Part shown: positions 38,273 through 45,093 of the stretch, piece by piece
How positions within the stretch are numbered: position 1 is the first letter of the stretch
How the letters are laid out: each line of letters starts with the position of its first letter
DNA from: Aggregicoccus sp. 17bor-14
GTDB taxonomy: Bacteria; Myxococcota; Myxococcia; Myxococcales; Myxococcaceae
DNA length: 64,000 nt
Assembly (NCBI RefSeq): GCF_009659535.1
Contig: NZ_VJZZ01000005.1
Coordinates: 62,001 to 126,000 of the forward strand
Reading direction: 5' to 3'
Notes under the pieces: generated by a model
What the model saw: the letters and a program-made list of their open reading frames with translations, nothing else
Told to the model about the DNA's origin: nothing
The model's database searches: none
Translations under genes and position numbers: made by a program

Positions 38273-39261
38273 GGCGCACCTCCGGAGGGCAGCAGCGGCG
38301 CGGGCAGCGCGGCCTCGGGCAGGGCCGAGCGCGGGGCGAGCAGCGTGCCCGCCGCGAGCGCGAGCTTGCGCGAGCCCGTGGTGTGGGCGCGCGCGGAGAA
38401 GACGTCGTAGTCGCGCCGCTCGATGTCGCGCAGGATGTCCCCGTACAGCGCGCCCATCAGCCGCACCATGGGGCGGCTGCCCGCGCCAGTGAGCAGGGGC
38501 ACGCCGCGGGCGGCGCGCGCGTAGAGGCCGCGGGCGCGCGCGACCTGGTGGCGCATGAAGGCGCGCCAGCGCTCGTCCACCCGGCCCGCCTGCAGGTCCT
38601 CCTCGCTCAGGCCGAAGTGCGCGAGCTCGTCCTGGGGCAGGTACACGCGGCCGCGCTCGAGGTCCTCGCGCACGTCGCGCAGGATGTTGGTCAGCTGCAT
38701 CGCGAGCCCCAGGTCCGCGGCGGGGCGCGAGGCCTCGGGGTCCGCGCAGCCCAGCACCGGGGTGAGCATCAGCCCCACCACCCCGGCCACCCGGTAGCAG
38801 TACAGCTCCAGCTCCTCCCACGAGGCGTAGCGCGAGCGGGTGAGGTCCATCTCCATGCCGGAGATGAGGTCCTGGAAGGGCTGCTCGGGGATGCGGTAGT
38901 GGCGGATGCAGTACTCGAGCGCGGCGAGCTCCCCTGCGTCCCAGGGGCTCTGCGCCTGGGCGGACACGAGCCGCTGCGCGGGGCTCTCCAGCGTGGGCGC
39001 GGCGAGCTCGGGCAAGGGCAGGTACACCTCGGCCACGCGCTGGCGCGCGCGGGCGAGGCGCTCGGGCAGGTCCACCCCGTCCCCCTCGTCCACCATGTCG
39101 TCGAGCCGGCGGCAGAAGGCGTAGAGCGCGAAGGCCGCCTTGCGGCGCAGGCCGAAGAGCAGATAGCTCGCGAAGAAGAAGCTCTTCGCGTGCGCGCGCG
39201 TCACCGCCTTCGCGCGGCGGAAGCCCTGGCGCACCCGGCGCATGTCCTGCCACTCGTTCAC
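38269..39261 (-). CDS. crtB: Phytoene synthase
   Basis: A 330-residue squalene/phytoene synthase with both Asp-rich motifs, DDMVDEGD in the first half and the NILRDVREDLERGRVYLPQ block (DxxxD). It condenses two geranylgeranyl-PP molecules to phytoene. GTG at 39261 (VNEWQDM) overlaps the preceding crtI stop; ATG at 39243 is an alternative. About 40 residues at the C-terminus are Ala/Pro-rich and go past the usual catalytic core. Confidence 0.95.
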   Translation of the reverse strand: MNEWQDMRRVRQGFRRAKAVTRAHAKSFFFASYLLFGLRRKAAFALYAFCRRLDDMVDEGDGVDLPERLARARQRVAEVYLPLPELAAPTLESPAQRLVSAQAQSPWDAGELAALEYCIRHYRIPEQPFQDLISGMEMDLTRSRYASWEELELYCYRVAGVVGLMLTPVLGCADPEASRPAADLGLAMQLTNILRDVREDLERGRVYLPQDELAHFGLSEEDLQAGRVDERWRAFMRHQVARARGLYARAARGVPLLTGAGSRPMVRLMGALYGDILRDIERRDYDVFSARAHTTGSRKLALAAGTLLAPRSALPEAALPAPLLPSGGAP

Positions 39262-40853
39262 GCCGCGTCCTCCACGGCTGCTGCCGCCGCCGTTGCTGCT
39301 GTGGGAAGGGGGGCCTGCGCGGGCGCGAGCCCGGTGCGCCGGGCCCAGGCCGCCACGCGCTCTGCCGCGAGGCGCGCGGAGATGAGCACCGTGGGAAGCC
39401 CCGTGCCAGGCCGGGTGCTCGCGCCCACGAAGAAGAGGCCGCTCACGTTCGGGTCCTCGTTCGCCGGGCGGAAGGGGCCCACCTGGAAGAAGTTCTGCGC
39501 GAGCCCGAAGGCGCTGCCGCGCGCGAGGTTGAAGGTGCCCACCCAGTCGTCCGGGGTGAGGATGCGCTCGTAGGCGAGGTCCTCCTCGGCCAGGGGGAAG
39601 CCCTCCTCGGCGAGCCGCGCGAGCACCTGCGCGCGCACCCGCGGCGCCTCGGTGCGCCAGTCCGGGCTCTGGCCCTCCTTCTGGTGCGGCACCGGCACCA
39701 GCACGTAGAGCCCGTCCTGCCCCTCCGGGGCGAGCGAGGGGTCGGTGCGGCAGGGCACGTTCACGTAGAAGCTCGGGTCCTCGGGCACGCGGAAGCGCTC
39801 GAAGATGTCCTCGAAGCTCTGGCGGTAGCCGCGGCCGAGGAACACCGTGTGGTGACCGAGCCCCGGCACGCGGCGCTCGAGGCCCCAGTAGAAGAGCAGC
39901 CCGCTCGAGGTGTAGCGCAGCTTCTCGGGCGCCTTCAGGCGCGTGGCCGCGGGGTCCAGCAGCCGCTCGTACGCGTACGGGAGGTCCGCGTTGCACAGCA
40001 CCAGGTCCGCGCGCTCCTCGCGGCCTCCCGCGAGCCGCACGCCCACCGCGCGCCCCCCTTCCGTGAGGATGCGCTCCACGGGGCTCTCGTAGTGCAGGCT
40101 CACGCCCTCCTCGCGCGCCACCCTCTCCAGCGCGAGGGGAATGGCGTAGAGGCCGCCCTTCGGAAACCACACCCCCACGCCCAGCTCGGTGAAGGGCAGG
40201 AGCGCGTACACCGCGGGGCAGTGGAAGGGGCTCACCCCCAGGTACATCGTCTGGAAGGTGAGCGCCGCGCGCAGCCGCTCGTCCTGGAAGAAGCGGCTCA
40301 CCTCGGCATAGGCGCGCCGGTGCGCGCGCACCTTGAGGATGTTGCGCAGCATCGCGGGGCGCAGATAGTCGAGCACCGACGTGAAGTCGCGCCCCACGAA
40401 GTGCGCGAGGCTCACCTCGTACTGGGTGCGCCCCTGCGCGAGGAAGGCGAGGTAGCGCTGGAAGCTGCCGGGCTCGATGCGCTCGAGCTCCCGCCCCATC
40501 GCGGTGAGCTCGGAGGTGAAGGTGATGTCGGAGCCGTCCCGGTAGTGGATGCGGTAGTTGGGCTCGCAGCGCTCGAGCGTGAGGTAGTCCTCGAGCCTGC
40601 GGCCCAGGGCGCGGAAGGTCTCCTCGAACACCTCGGGCATCAGCACGATGGTGGGGCCCAGGTCGAAGCGGAAGCCGCCCAGCGCGAGCTGCCCGCAGCG
40701 GCCGCCGGGCCCGCCCGTCTTCTCGTGCACGCGCACCCGGAAGCCCTGGCGCGCGAGCCGCGCCGCCGCGGCGAGCCCGCCCACGCCCGCGCCCACCACC
40801 AGCGCGGTGGGTGCCTCGCCCTTCGTCCGCTTCGCTGTGCCCGGTGCGCTCAT
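39258..40853 (-). CDS. crtI: Phytoene desaturase (CrtI type; M. xanthus CrtIb position)
   Basis: A 531-residue FAD-dependent enzyme with the N-terminal GAGVGGLAAAARLARQGF-VHE Rossmann motif, ARFFQDERLRAALTF-like central region (here SRFFQDERLRAALTF) and the bacterial phytoene dehydrogenase signature FFVGASTRPGTGLPTVLISARLAAERV at the C-terminus. It introduces double bonds into phytoene. It lies 12 nt after crtE and overlaps crtB by 4 nt. The last ~30 residues are an Ala/Thr tail. Confidence 0.94.
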   Translation of the reverse strand: MSAPGTAKRTKGEAPTALVVGAGVGGLAAAARLARQGFRVRVHEKTGGPGGRCGQLALGGFRFDLGPTIVLMPEVFEETFRALGRRLEDYLTLERCEPNYRIHYRDGSDITFTSELTAMGRELERIEPGSFQRYLAFLAQGRTQYEVSLAHFVGRDFTSVLDYLRPAMLRNILKVRAHRRAYAEVSRFFQDERLRAALTFQTMYLGVSPFHCPAVYALLPFTELGVGVWFPKGGLYAIPLALERVAREEGVSLHYESPVERILTEGGRAVGVRLAGGREERADLVLCNADLPYAYERLLDPAATRLKAPEKLRYTSSGLLFYWGLERRVPGLGHHTVFLGRGYRQSFEDIFERFRVPEDPSFYVNVPCRTDPSLAPEGQDGLYVLVPVPHQKEGQSPDWRTEAPRVRAQVLARLAEEGFPLAEEDLAYERILTPDDWVGTFNLARGSAFGLAQNFFQVGPFRPANEDPNVSGLFFVGASTRPGTGLPTVLISARLAAERVAAWARRTGLAPAQAPLPTAATAAAAAVEDAA

Positions 40854-40865
40854 GGCCTCAGGTCC

Positions 40866-41972
40866 TCACGCCACGCGCCGGGCGAGCCGGCCCACCAGCT
40901 CGGTGAGCAGCTGCCGCATCCCGCCCGCCTCGGGCAGGCGCTCCAGGGTGCGCTGGCCGCTGCGGCTCGCGAGCGCCACCGCGCGCTCGCACGCGGCGAG
41001 CCCGCCGCACTTCTCCACCAGGCCGCGCGCCCGCGCGAGCGCCTCCGCGTCCTTCTCCTCGGCGGGCAGCGCCCACAGCCGCTCGAGCTCGGCGCGCTCG
41101 GGCGCGCTCGCGCGCACGTACGCCGCCACCACCGGGTAGGTGCGCTTGCCCTGCTGGAAGTCCCCCTCCCCCGGCTTGCCGCTGAGGCTCGCGTCCCCGA
41201 AGAGGCCGAGCAGGTCGTCGCGCAGCTGGTAGGCGCGGCCCACCTGGCGCCCCACGCGCTCGAGCGAGGCGAGCAGCGCGCGGCCCTCGAGCGGGCTCGC
41301 CGCGCCCGCGAGCATCGCGCCGCACACCAGCGGCGCGCAGAAGCCGTAGCGGGCCGTCTTCAGGTGGGCCACCTTCAGCGTGCGCCACAGCCCCACGTGC
41401 GCGAGCGGCAGCCGGCCGAGGTCCAGGTCCAGGTACTGGCCCGCGGCCGTGTGCCGGCACACGCCCAGGTAGTAGCGGCTGGTGCGCGCCGCGCCCGGCA
41501 GCCCCGAGGAGAGCATCACCTCCAGCGAGCGGGCGAAGAGGTGGTCGCCCAGCACCACGGCCAGGTCCTCCCCGGCGCGACCGGGCGCCAACATCCTGTG
41601 CAGGGCAGGCCCGCCGCGGCGCAGGTCCGCGCGGTCCGCCACGTCGTCGTGGATGAGGAGGAAGGTGTGCAGCAGCTCGAGCGCCGCCGCGAAGCGCCAC
41701 AGCCCCGGGGGCACCTGCCCGTCGTCGCGCGCGAGCGCGTAGCCCGCCACCAGCAGCGCGGGCCGCAGGCGCTTCGCCGGGCGCAGGGCATAGCTGCGCA
41801 CCTGCGCGAGCGCCCCCGCCCAGCGCGGATCGAGGCACTCCTCGTCCGGCAGGTGCAGCACCTCGTCCAGGGCCTCCTCCACCTGCGCCTGCACGTGCAG
41901 CAGCCAGCTGTGCACGGGCGGCAGGGCCGGGGGCGTCCCTTCGAGAGGCTGCGGAGAGGTCGAGACAGCCAT
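40866..41972 (-). CDS. crtE: Geranylgeranyl diphosphate synthase-type prenyltransferase
   Basis: A 368-residue trans-prenyltransferase. First Asp-rich motif DDVADRADLRRGGPALH, second DDLLGLFGDAS, and the RPAKRLRPALL substrate-binding Arg/Lys block. It makes geranylgeranyl-PP, the first committed precursor. As first gene of the operon it lies directly behind the light-regulated promoter; GGAG seven bases before the ATG is the ribosome binding site. Confidence 0.94.
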   Translation of the reverse strand: MAVSTSPQPLEGTPPALPPVHSWLLHVQAQVEEALDEVLHLPDEECLDPRWAGALAQVRSYALRPAKRLRPALLVAGYALARDDGQVPPGLWRFAAALELLHTFLLIHDDVADRADLRRGGPALHRMLAPGRAGEDLAVVLGDHLFARSLEVMLSSGLPGAARTSRYYLGVCRHTAAGQYLDLDLGRLPLAHVGLWRTLKVAHLKTARYGFCAPLVCGAMLAGAASPLEGRALLASLERVGRQVGRAYQLRDDLLGLFGDASLSGKPGEGDFQQGKRTYPVVAAYVRASAPERAELERLWALPAEEKDAEALARARGLVEKCGGLAACERAVALASRSGQRTLERLPEAGGMRQLLTELVGRLARRVA

Positions 41973-42003
41973 GGGGCGCTCCAGTGCGGGGCCAGCGGGA
42001 CAG

Positions 42004-42046
42004 AGCTAACGATTGCGTCGAAGCATTGTCAAGGCTATGTATAACC
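42004..42046 (-). promoter_or_regulatory. Promoter and candidate CarA/CarH operator of the carotenoid operon
   Basis: On the minus strand a perfect TTGACA (42032-42027) is followed after 17 nt by TTAGCT (42009-42004); transcription would start about 25 nt before crtE. Directly upstream of the -35 lies an imperfect palindrome, GGTTATACATAGCC (42046-42033; 10 of 14 positions symmetric). In M. xanthus, CarA and CarH bind palindromes next to and over the -35 of this promoter. The operator assignment is inference. Confidence 0.6.
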
Positions 42047-42057
42047 CCTGTTCCACG

Positions 42058-42067
42058 TTTGCGCAAA
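42058..42067. promoter_or_regulatory. Perfect palindrome TTTGCGCAAA before the divergent gene
   Basis: A 10-bp perfect palindrome directly before the AGGAGG ribosome binding site of the gene at 42078, in the divergent region shared with crtE. A second operator is possible; it may also be chance. Confidence 0.35.
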
Positions 42068-42077
42068 GGAGGGCCGC

Positions 42078-42779
42078 ATGCGGAGCCCACGCAGCACGGT
42101 GACGGCGCTGACCCTCGGCTGGGGGCTGGCGGCGGGGGCGGTGGCGGCGGAGGGCCCCGCCCGGGAAGGTACGAAGCCCACGGTCCCGGTGGACTCCGCC
42201 CGGAGGGCCATGCCCGATGCCCGGCTCCAACGCTCCGACGGGCAGCCGGTGCAGCTGTCGCGCTGGCGCGGCCGCCCGGTCGTCCTCATCTACGAGGATC
42301 GCCACTCGGTGCAGCTGAACCAGCCGCTGAAGGAGGCGCTCTTTGAGCGCGGGCGCGCGAGCGGCGCGCTCGACGCCGTGGCGCTGGTGGCGGTGGCGAA
42401 CCTGGAGTCCTTCAACTTCTTTCCGGCGCGCGGCATCGCGCTCTCCTTCGTGCGCGACGCGGAGAAGAAGGCCGGGGTGCCCATCTTCGTGGACCTCCAG
42501 GGGGCGCTGGGCGAGGCGCCCTGGGGACTGCCGGATCGCACCTCCTCCGTGCTGCTGCTGGACCGCCAGGGTGCGGAGGTGTTCCGCGCCTCGGGCGCGC
42601 TGAGCGCCGCGGACACCGAGCGCTTCTTCGCGGTGCTCGGCGCGCTGGTGGGCCGGGACCTCGGGGAGCAGGCGGAGGCCGTCCACACCGCGCCGCCCCC
42701 CGCTGCGCGCCCAGCGCCCGAGGAGCGCGCGCCCGCGGACCGCTCCGGGACGCGGCGGTCGATGGAGGATTGGCCATGA
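42078..42779 (+). CDS. Exported thioredoxin-fold (redoxin-like) protein without a CxxC motif
   Basis: A 233-residue protein with a probable Sec signal (ending AVAAEG, about residue 25). MPDARLQRSDGQPVQLSRWRGRPVVLIYEDRHSV has the AhpC/TlpA start, but there is no Cys at the active-site place (DRHSV) and none elsewhere, so it is unlikely to be a classical thiol oxidoreductase. The fold resembles YtfJ-type proteins. The C-terminal ~40 residues are Pro/Ala/Arg-rich. It is divergent from crtE, sharing a 105-nt promoter region, and overlaps the next gene by 4 nt. Function unknown. Confidence 0.72.
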   Translation: MRSPRSTVTALTLGWGLAAGAVAAEGPAREGTKPTVPVDSARRAMPDARLQRSDGQPVQLSRWRGRPVVLIYEDRHSVQLNQPLKEALFERGRASGALDAVALVAVANLESFNFFPARGIALSFVRDAEKKAGVPIFVDLQGALGEAPWGLPDRTSSVLLLDRQGAEVFRASGALSAADTERFFAVLGALVGRDLGEQAEAVHTAPPPAARPAPEERAPADRSGTRRSMEDWP

Positions 42780-43708
42780 GGGTGGCGCTCACCGGGGCGA
42801 GCGGCTTTCTCGGGCCCGAGCTCGTGCGCGCGCTGCTCGAGCGCGGACATGCCGTGCACGTGCTCGCGCGTGACGTGCCGCGCGCGCTCTCGCGGCTTCC
42901 GGCGGGGGTGACGGGGGCGCGCTTCGATGCGCTGCAGGGCGCGGAGGTGGGGGCGCTGCAGGGTGTGGACGCGGTGGTGCACCTGGCCGGAGAGCCGGTG
43001 AGCCAGCGCTGGACGCGCGAGGTGCGCCAGCGCATCTACGACAGCCGCGCGGTGGGCACGCGCGCGGTGGTGGCTGCGATGGCCGAGGCGAAGGTGAAGG
43101 GCCCGCTCGTGAGCGCGTCCGCCGTGGGCTACTACGGCGACCGCGGCGCCGAGCCCCTCACGGAGGCGAGCGCGCCGGGGCGAGGGTTCCTCGCGGACGT
43201 GTGCCGGGCATGGGAAGGCGAGGCGCTCAAAGCGCGGGTGTGGGGCGTGCGGGTCGCGTGCGTGCGCATCGGGCTGGTGCTGCACCCGGAGGGCGGCGTG
43301 CTGCACAAGGTGCTGCCCACATTCAAGGTGGGCGCGGGCGGGAGGCTGGGCAGCGGGCAGCAGTTCTTCCCTTGGATCCACCGCGCGGACGCGCTGGGGC
43401 TCTTGCTCCTCGCGCTCGAGCGCCCGGAGGTGGAGGGCGCGCTCAACGCCGTGGCCCCCGAGCAGGTGACGAACGCGCAGTTCACCCACGTGCTGGGCGA
43501 GGTGCTGCACCGGCCCAGCGTGATGCACGTGCCGGCCTTCGCGCTGAAGCTGGCCTTCGGCGAGATGGCGAGCGCGGCGCTCGAGGGCCAGCGCGTGGTG
43601 CCCGAGCGGGCGCTCGCCCTGGGCTACGCGTTCCAGTTCCCGCACCTGCGCGACGCGCTCGAGGAACTGGTGGGCCACCACCGCGAGGCCGCCCACACCG
43701 GCTCCTGA
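42776..43708 (+). CDS. NAD-dependent epimerase/dehydratase, TIGR01777/YfcH (SulA-like) type
   Basis: A 310-residue extended SDR: GASGFLGPELVRALLERGH at the N-terminus, the family-specific HLAGEPVSQRWT, SAVGYYGDRGAEPLTE and FFPWIHRADA, and a C-terminal DUF1731 domain (~260-305: LEGQRVVPERALALGYAFQFP). Members are soluble, NAD(P)-binding and of unknown substrate. The ATG overlaps the upstream stop (ATGA), so they are co-translated. Confidence 0.9.
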   Translation: MRVALTGASGFLGPELVRALLERGHAVHVLARDVPRALSRLPAGVTGARFDALQGAEVGALQGVDAVVHLAGEPVSQRWTREVRQRIYDSRAVGTRAVVAAMAEAKVKGPLVSASAVGYYGDRGAEPLTEASAPGRGFLADVCRAWEGEALKARVWGVRVACVRIGLVLHPEGGVLHKVLPTFKVGAGGRLGSGQQFFPWIHRADALGLLLLALERPEVEGALNAVAPEQVTNAQFTHVLGEVLHRPSVMHVPAFALKLAFGEMASAALEGQRVVPERALALGYAFQFPHLRDALEELVGHHREAAHTGS

Positions 43709-43730
43709 AAGAGGGAGCCAGTGAGCGAAG

Positions 43731-43770
43731 CCGTCCCCTCTCTCTCTGGGAGAGGGTCGGGGTGAGGGAC
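43731..43770. repeat. REP-like palindromic repeat, copy C
   Basis: CCGTCCCCTCTCTCTCTGGG and the mirror AGAGGGTCGGGGTGAGGGAC. It closely matches the reconstructed empty site under the IS at 61319-62539, in the gap between epimerase and phosphoesterase genes. Confidence 0.8.
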
Positions 43771-43835
43771 GCGCGCACAGGCTTCTTCACACAATCGAGG
43801 TTGCACCGTGCCCGCGCTCCGAAAGGATTGGAGCC

Positions 43836-44990
43836 ATGGGTCTGCGCCTTTCGTTCTTCCTCCTCGTCACCACCCTGCTCGCGCTGGCGGGCCACGTGTA
43901 CCTCTACCGCCGGCTCGTGCGGGACACGGGGAGCAGCCAGCGCTGGCGTCGCGCGGGGCTGCTCGCGCTCGGGCTCGTCTTCACCGCGATGCCCTTCGGC
44001 CGCCTGCTCTCGCGCAGCGTGGAGGGGCCGCTGAGCGCAGCGCTCGCCTCCTTCGGCTGGGCGTGGATGGCGGTCGCCGTGTACCTGGTCCTCTCGCTTG
44101 CGGCGCTGGGCGGCCTGCAGCGTGCGCGCGCGTGGCTGCAGCGCCGGCGTGCGCCCTCCCCGCCCGCACCCGTGTCCGCCGAGCGCCGCGAGTTCCTCGC
44201 GCAGGTCACGGCCGGCTCCGCAGTGGCGCTCACGGCAGGCTTCACGGGCTACGGGGCCTATCGCGCCTTCAGCCCGCCGGTGGTGAACGAGGTGCAGGTG
44301 CGGCTGCGCGGGCTGCCGCGCGCACTCGACGGGCTCACGCTCTTGCAACTCAGTGACATCCACGTGGCGCCGCTGGTGCAGCGCCGCTTCATGGACGCGG
44401 TGGTGCAGCAGTGCAACGGCCTGCGCCCGGACCTGGTGGTGGTGACGGGAGACCTGGTGGACGGCAGCGTTCGCGAGCTCGCGCCGCACGTGGCCGCGCT
44501 GCAGAACCTGCGCACGCGCTACGGCACGTACTTCTGCACGGGCAACCACGAGTACTACTCGGGCGACGTCGCGTGGGCGCAGGCGCTCGAGCGCATGGGC
44601 ATCGGCGTGCTGCGCAACCGCCACGTGACCGTGGGTCAGGAGAAGGACTCGCTGGACCTGGTAGGCGTGGACGACTGGAGCCAGGACTACGACCTGGAGC
44701 GCGCGGTGGCAGGGCGCGATCCGGAACGCGCGGCGGTGCTGCTCGCCCACCAGCCCAAGGGCTGGCAGGAGGCGGCGGCGAAGGGCATCGGACTGCAGCT
44801 GAGTGGCCACACCCACGGCGGCCAGTTCTTCCCCTTCACGCTCGCGGTCTCGGCCATCTGGCAGTACCCCGCGGGCCTGTTCCACGAGGGGGACAGTCAC
44901 CTCTACGTGAGCCGCGGCACCGGCTTCTGGGGCCCGCCGGTGCGCGTGGGCGCGCCGCCGGAGATCGTGAAGGTCACGCTGCTCGCGTGA
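43836..44990 (+). CDS. Membrane-anchored metallophosphoesterase (YkuE/calcineurin-like)
   Basis: A 384-residue protein: three membrane helices in the first ~95 residues, a second hydrophobic segment near 125-150 after an Arg/Pro linker, then a metallophosphoesterase domain. All five boxes are present: LSDIHVAPL, VVTGDLVDG, TGNHEYYSG, LLAHQP and SGHTHGGQF. Relatives such as YkuE act on phospholipid-linked phosphates outside the membrane. It ends in a hairpin shared with the convergent gene. Confidence 0.92.
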   Translation: MGLRLSFFLLVTTLLALAGHVYLYRRLVRDTGSSQRWRRAGLLALGLVFTAMPFGRLLSRSVEGPLSAALASFGWAWMAVAVYLVLSLAALGGLQRARAWLQRRRAPSPPAPVSAERREFLAQVTAGSAVALTAGFTGYGAYRAFSPPVVNEVQVRLRGLPRALDGLTLLQLSDIHVAPLVQRRFMDAVVQQCNGLRPDLVVVTGDLVDGSVRELAPHVAALQNLRTRYGTYFCTGNHEYYSGDVAWAQALERMGIGVLRNRHVTVGQEKDSLDLVGVDDWSQDYDLERAVAGRDPERAAVLLAHQPKGWQEAAAKGIGLQLSGHTHGGQFFPFTLAVSAIWQYPAGLFHEGDSHLYVSRGTGFWGPPVRVGAPPEIVKVTLLA

Positions 44991-45015
44991 GCTCTAGAGC
45001 GGGGTGCTGAAACGA

Positions 45016-45050
45016 CGACGCCCCCGCACCGGAGCGGTGCAGGGGCGTCG
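45016..45050. terminator. Bidirectional hairpin terminator
   Basis: A 16-bp stem with one mismatch (CGACGCCCCCGCACCG / CGGTGCAGGGGCGTCG) and a 3-nt loop, located between the stops of the phosphoesterase gene and the convergent giant lipoprotein gene. No T-tract. Probably serves both directions. Confidence 0.65.
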
Positions 45051-45093
45051 CCTTCACCTGCGGGCCCGGGAGCCGGCAGGTGCTGTCCGCGAA

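Noticed and set aside
41973-42077. A cobalamin riboswitch upstream of the carotenoid operon
   Set aside because: The 105-nt gap is too short and lacks a B12-box; the B12 response is explained by CarH/CarA proteins.
31570-42779. A carQRS-type light-sensing sigma/anti-sigma module near the pigment genes
   Set aside because: No sigma factor, anti-sigma or CarS-like gene is present in the window; only CarA and CarH regulators were found.
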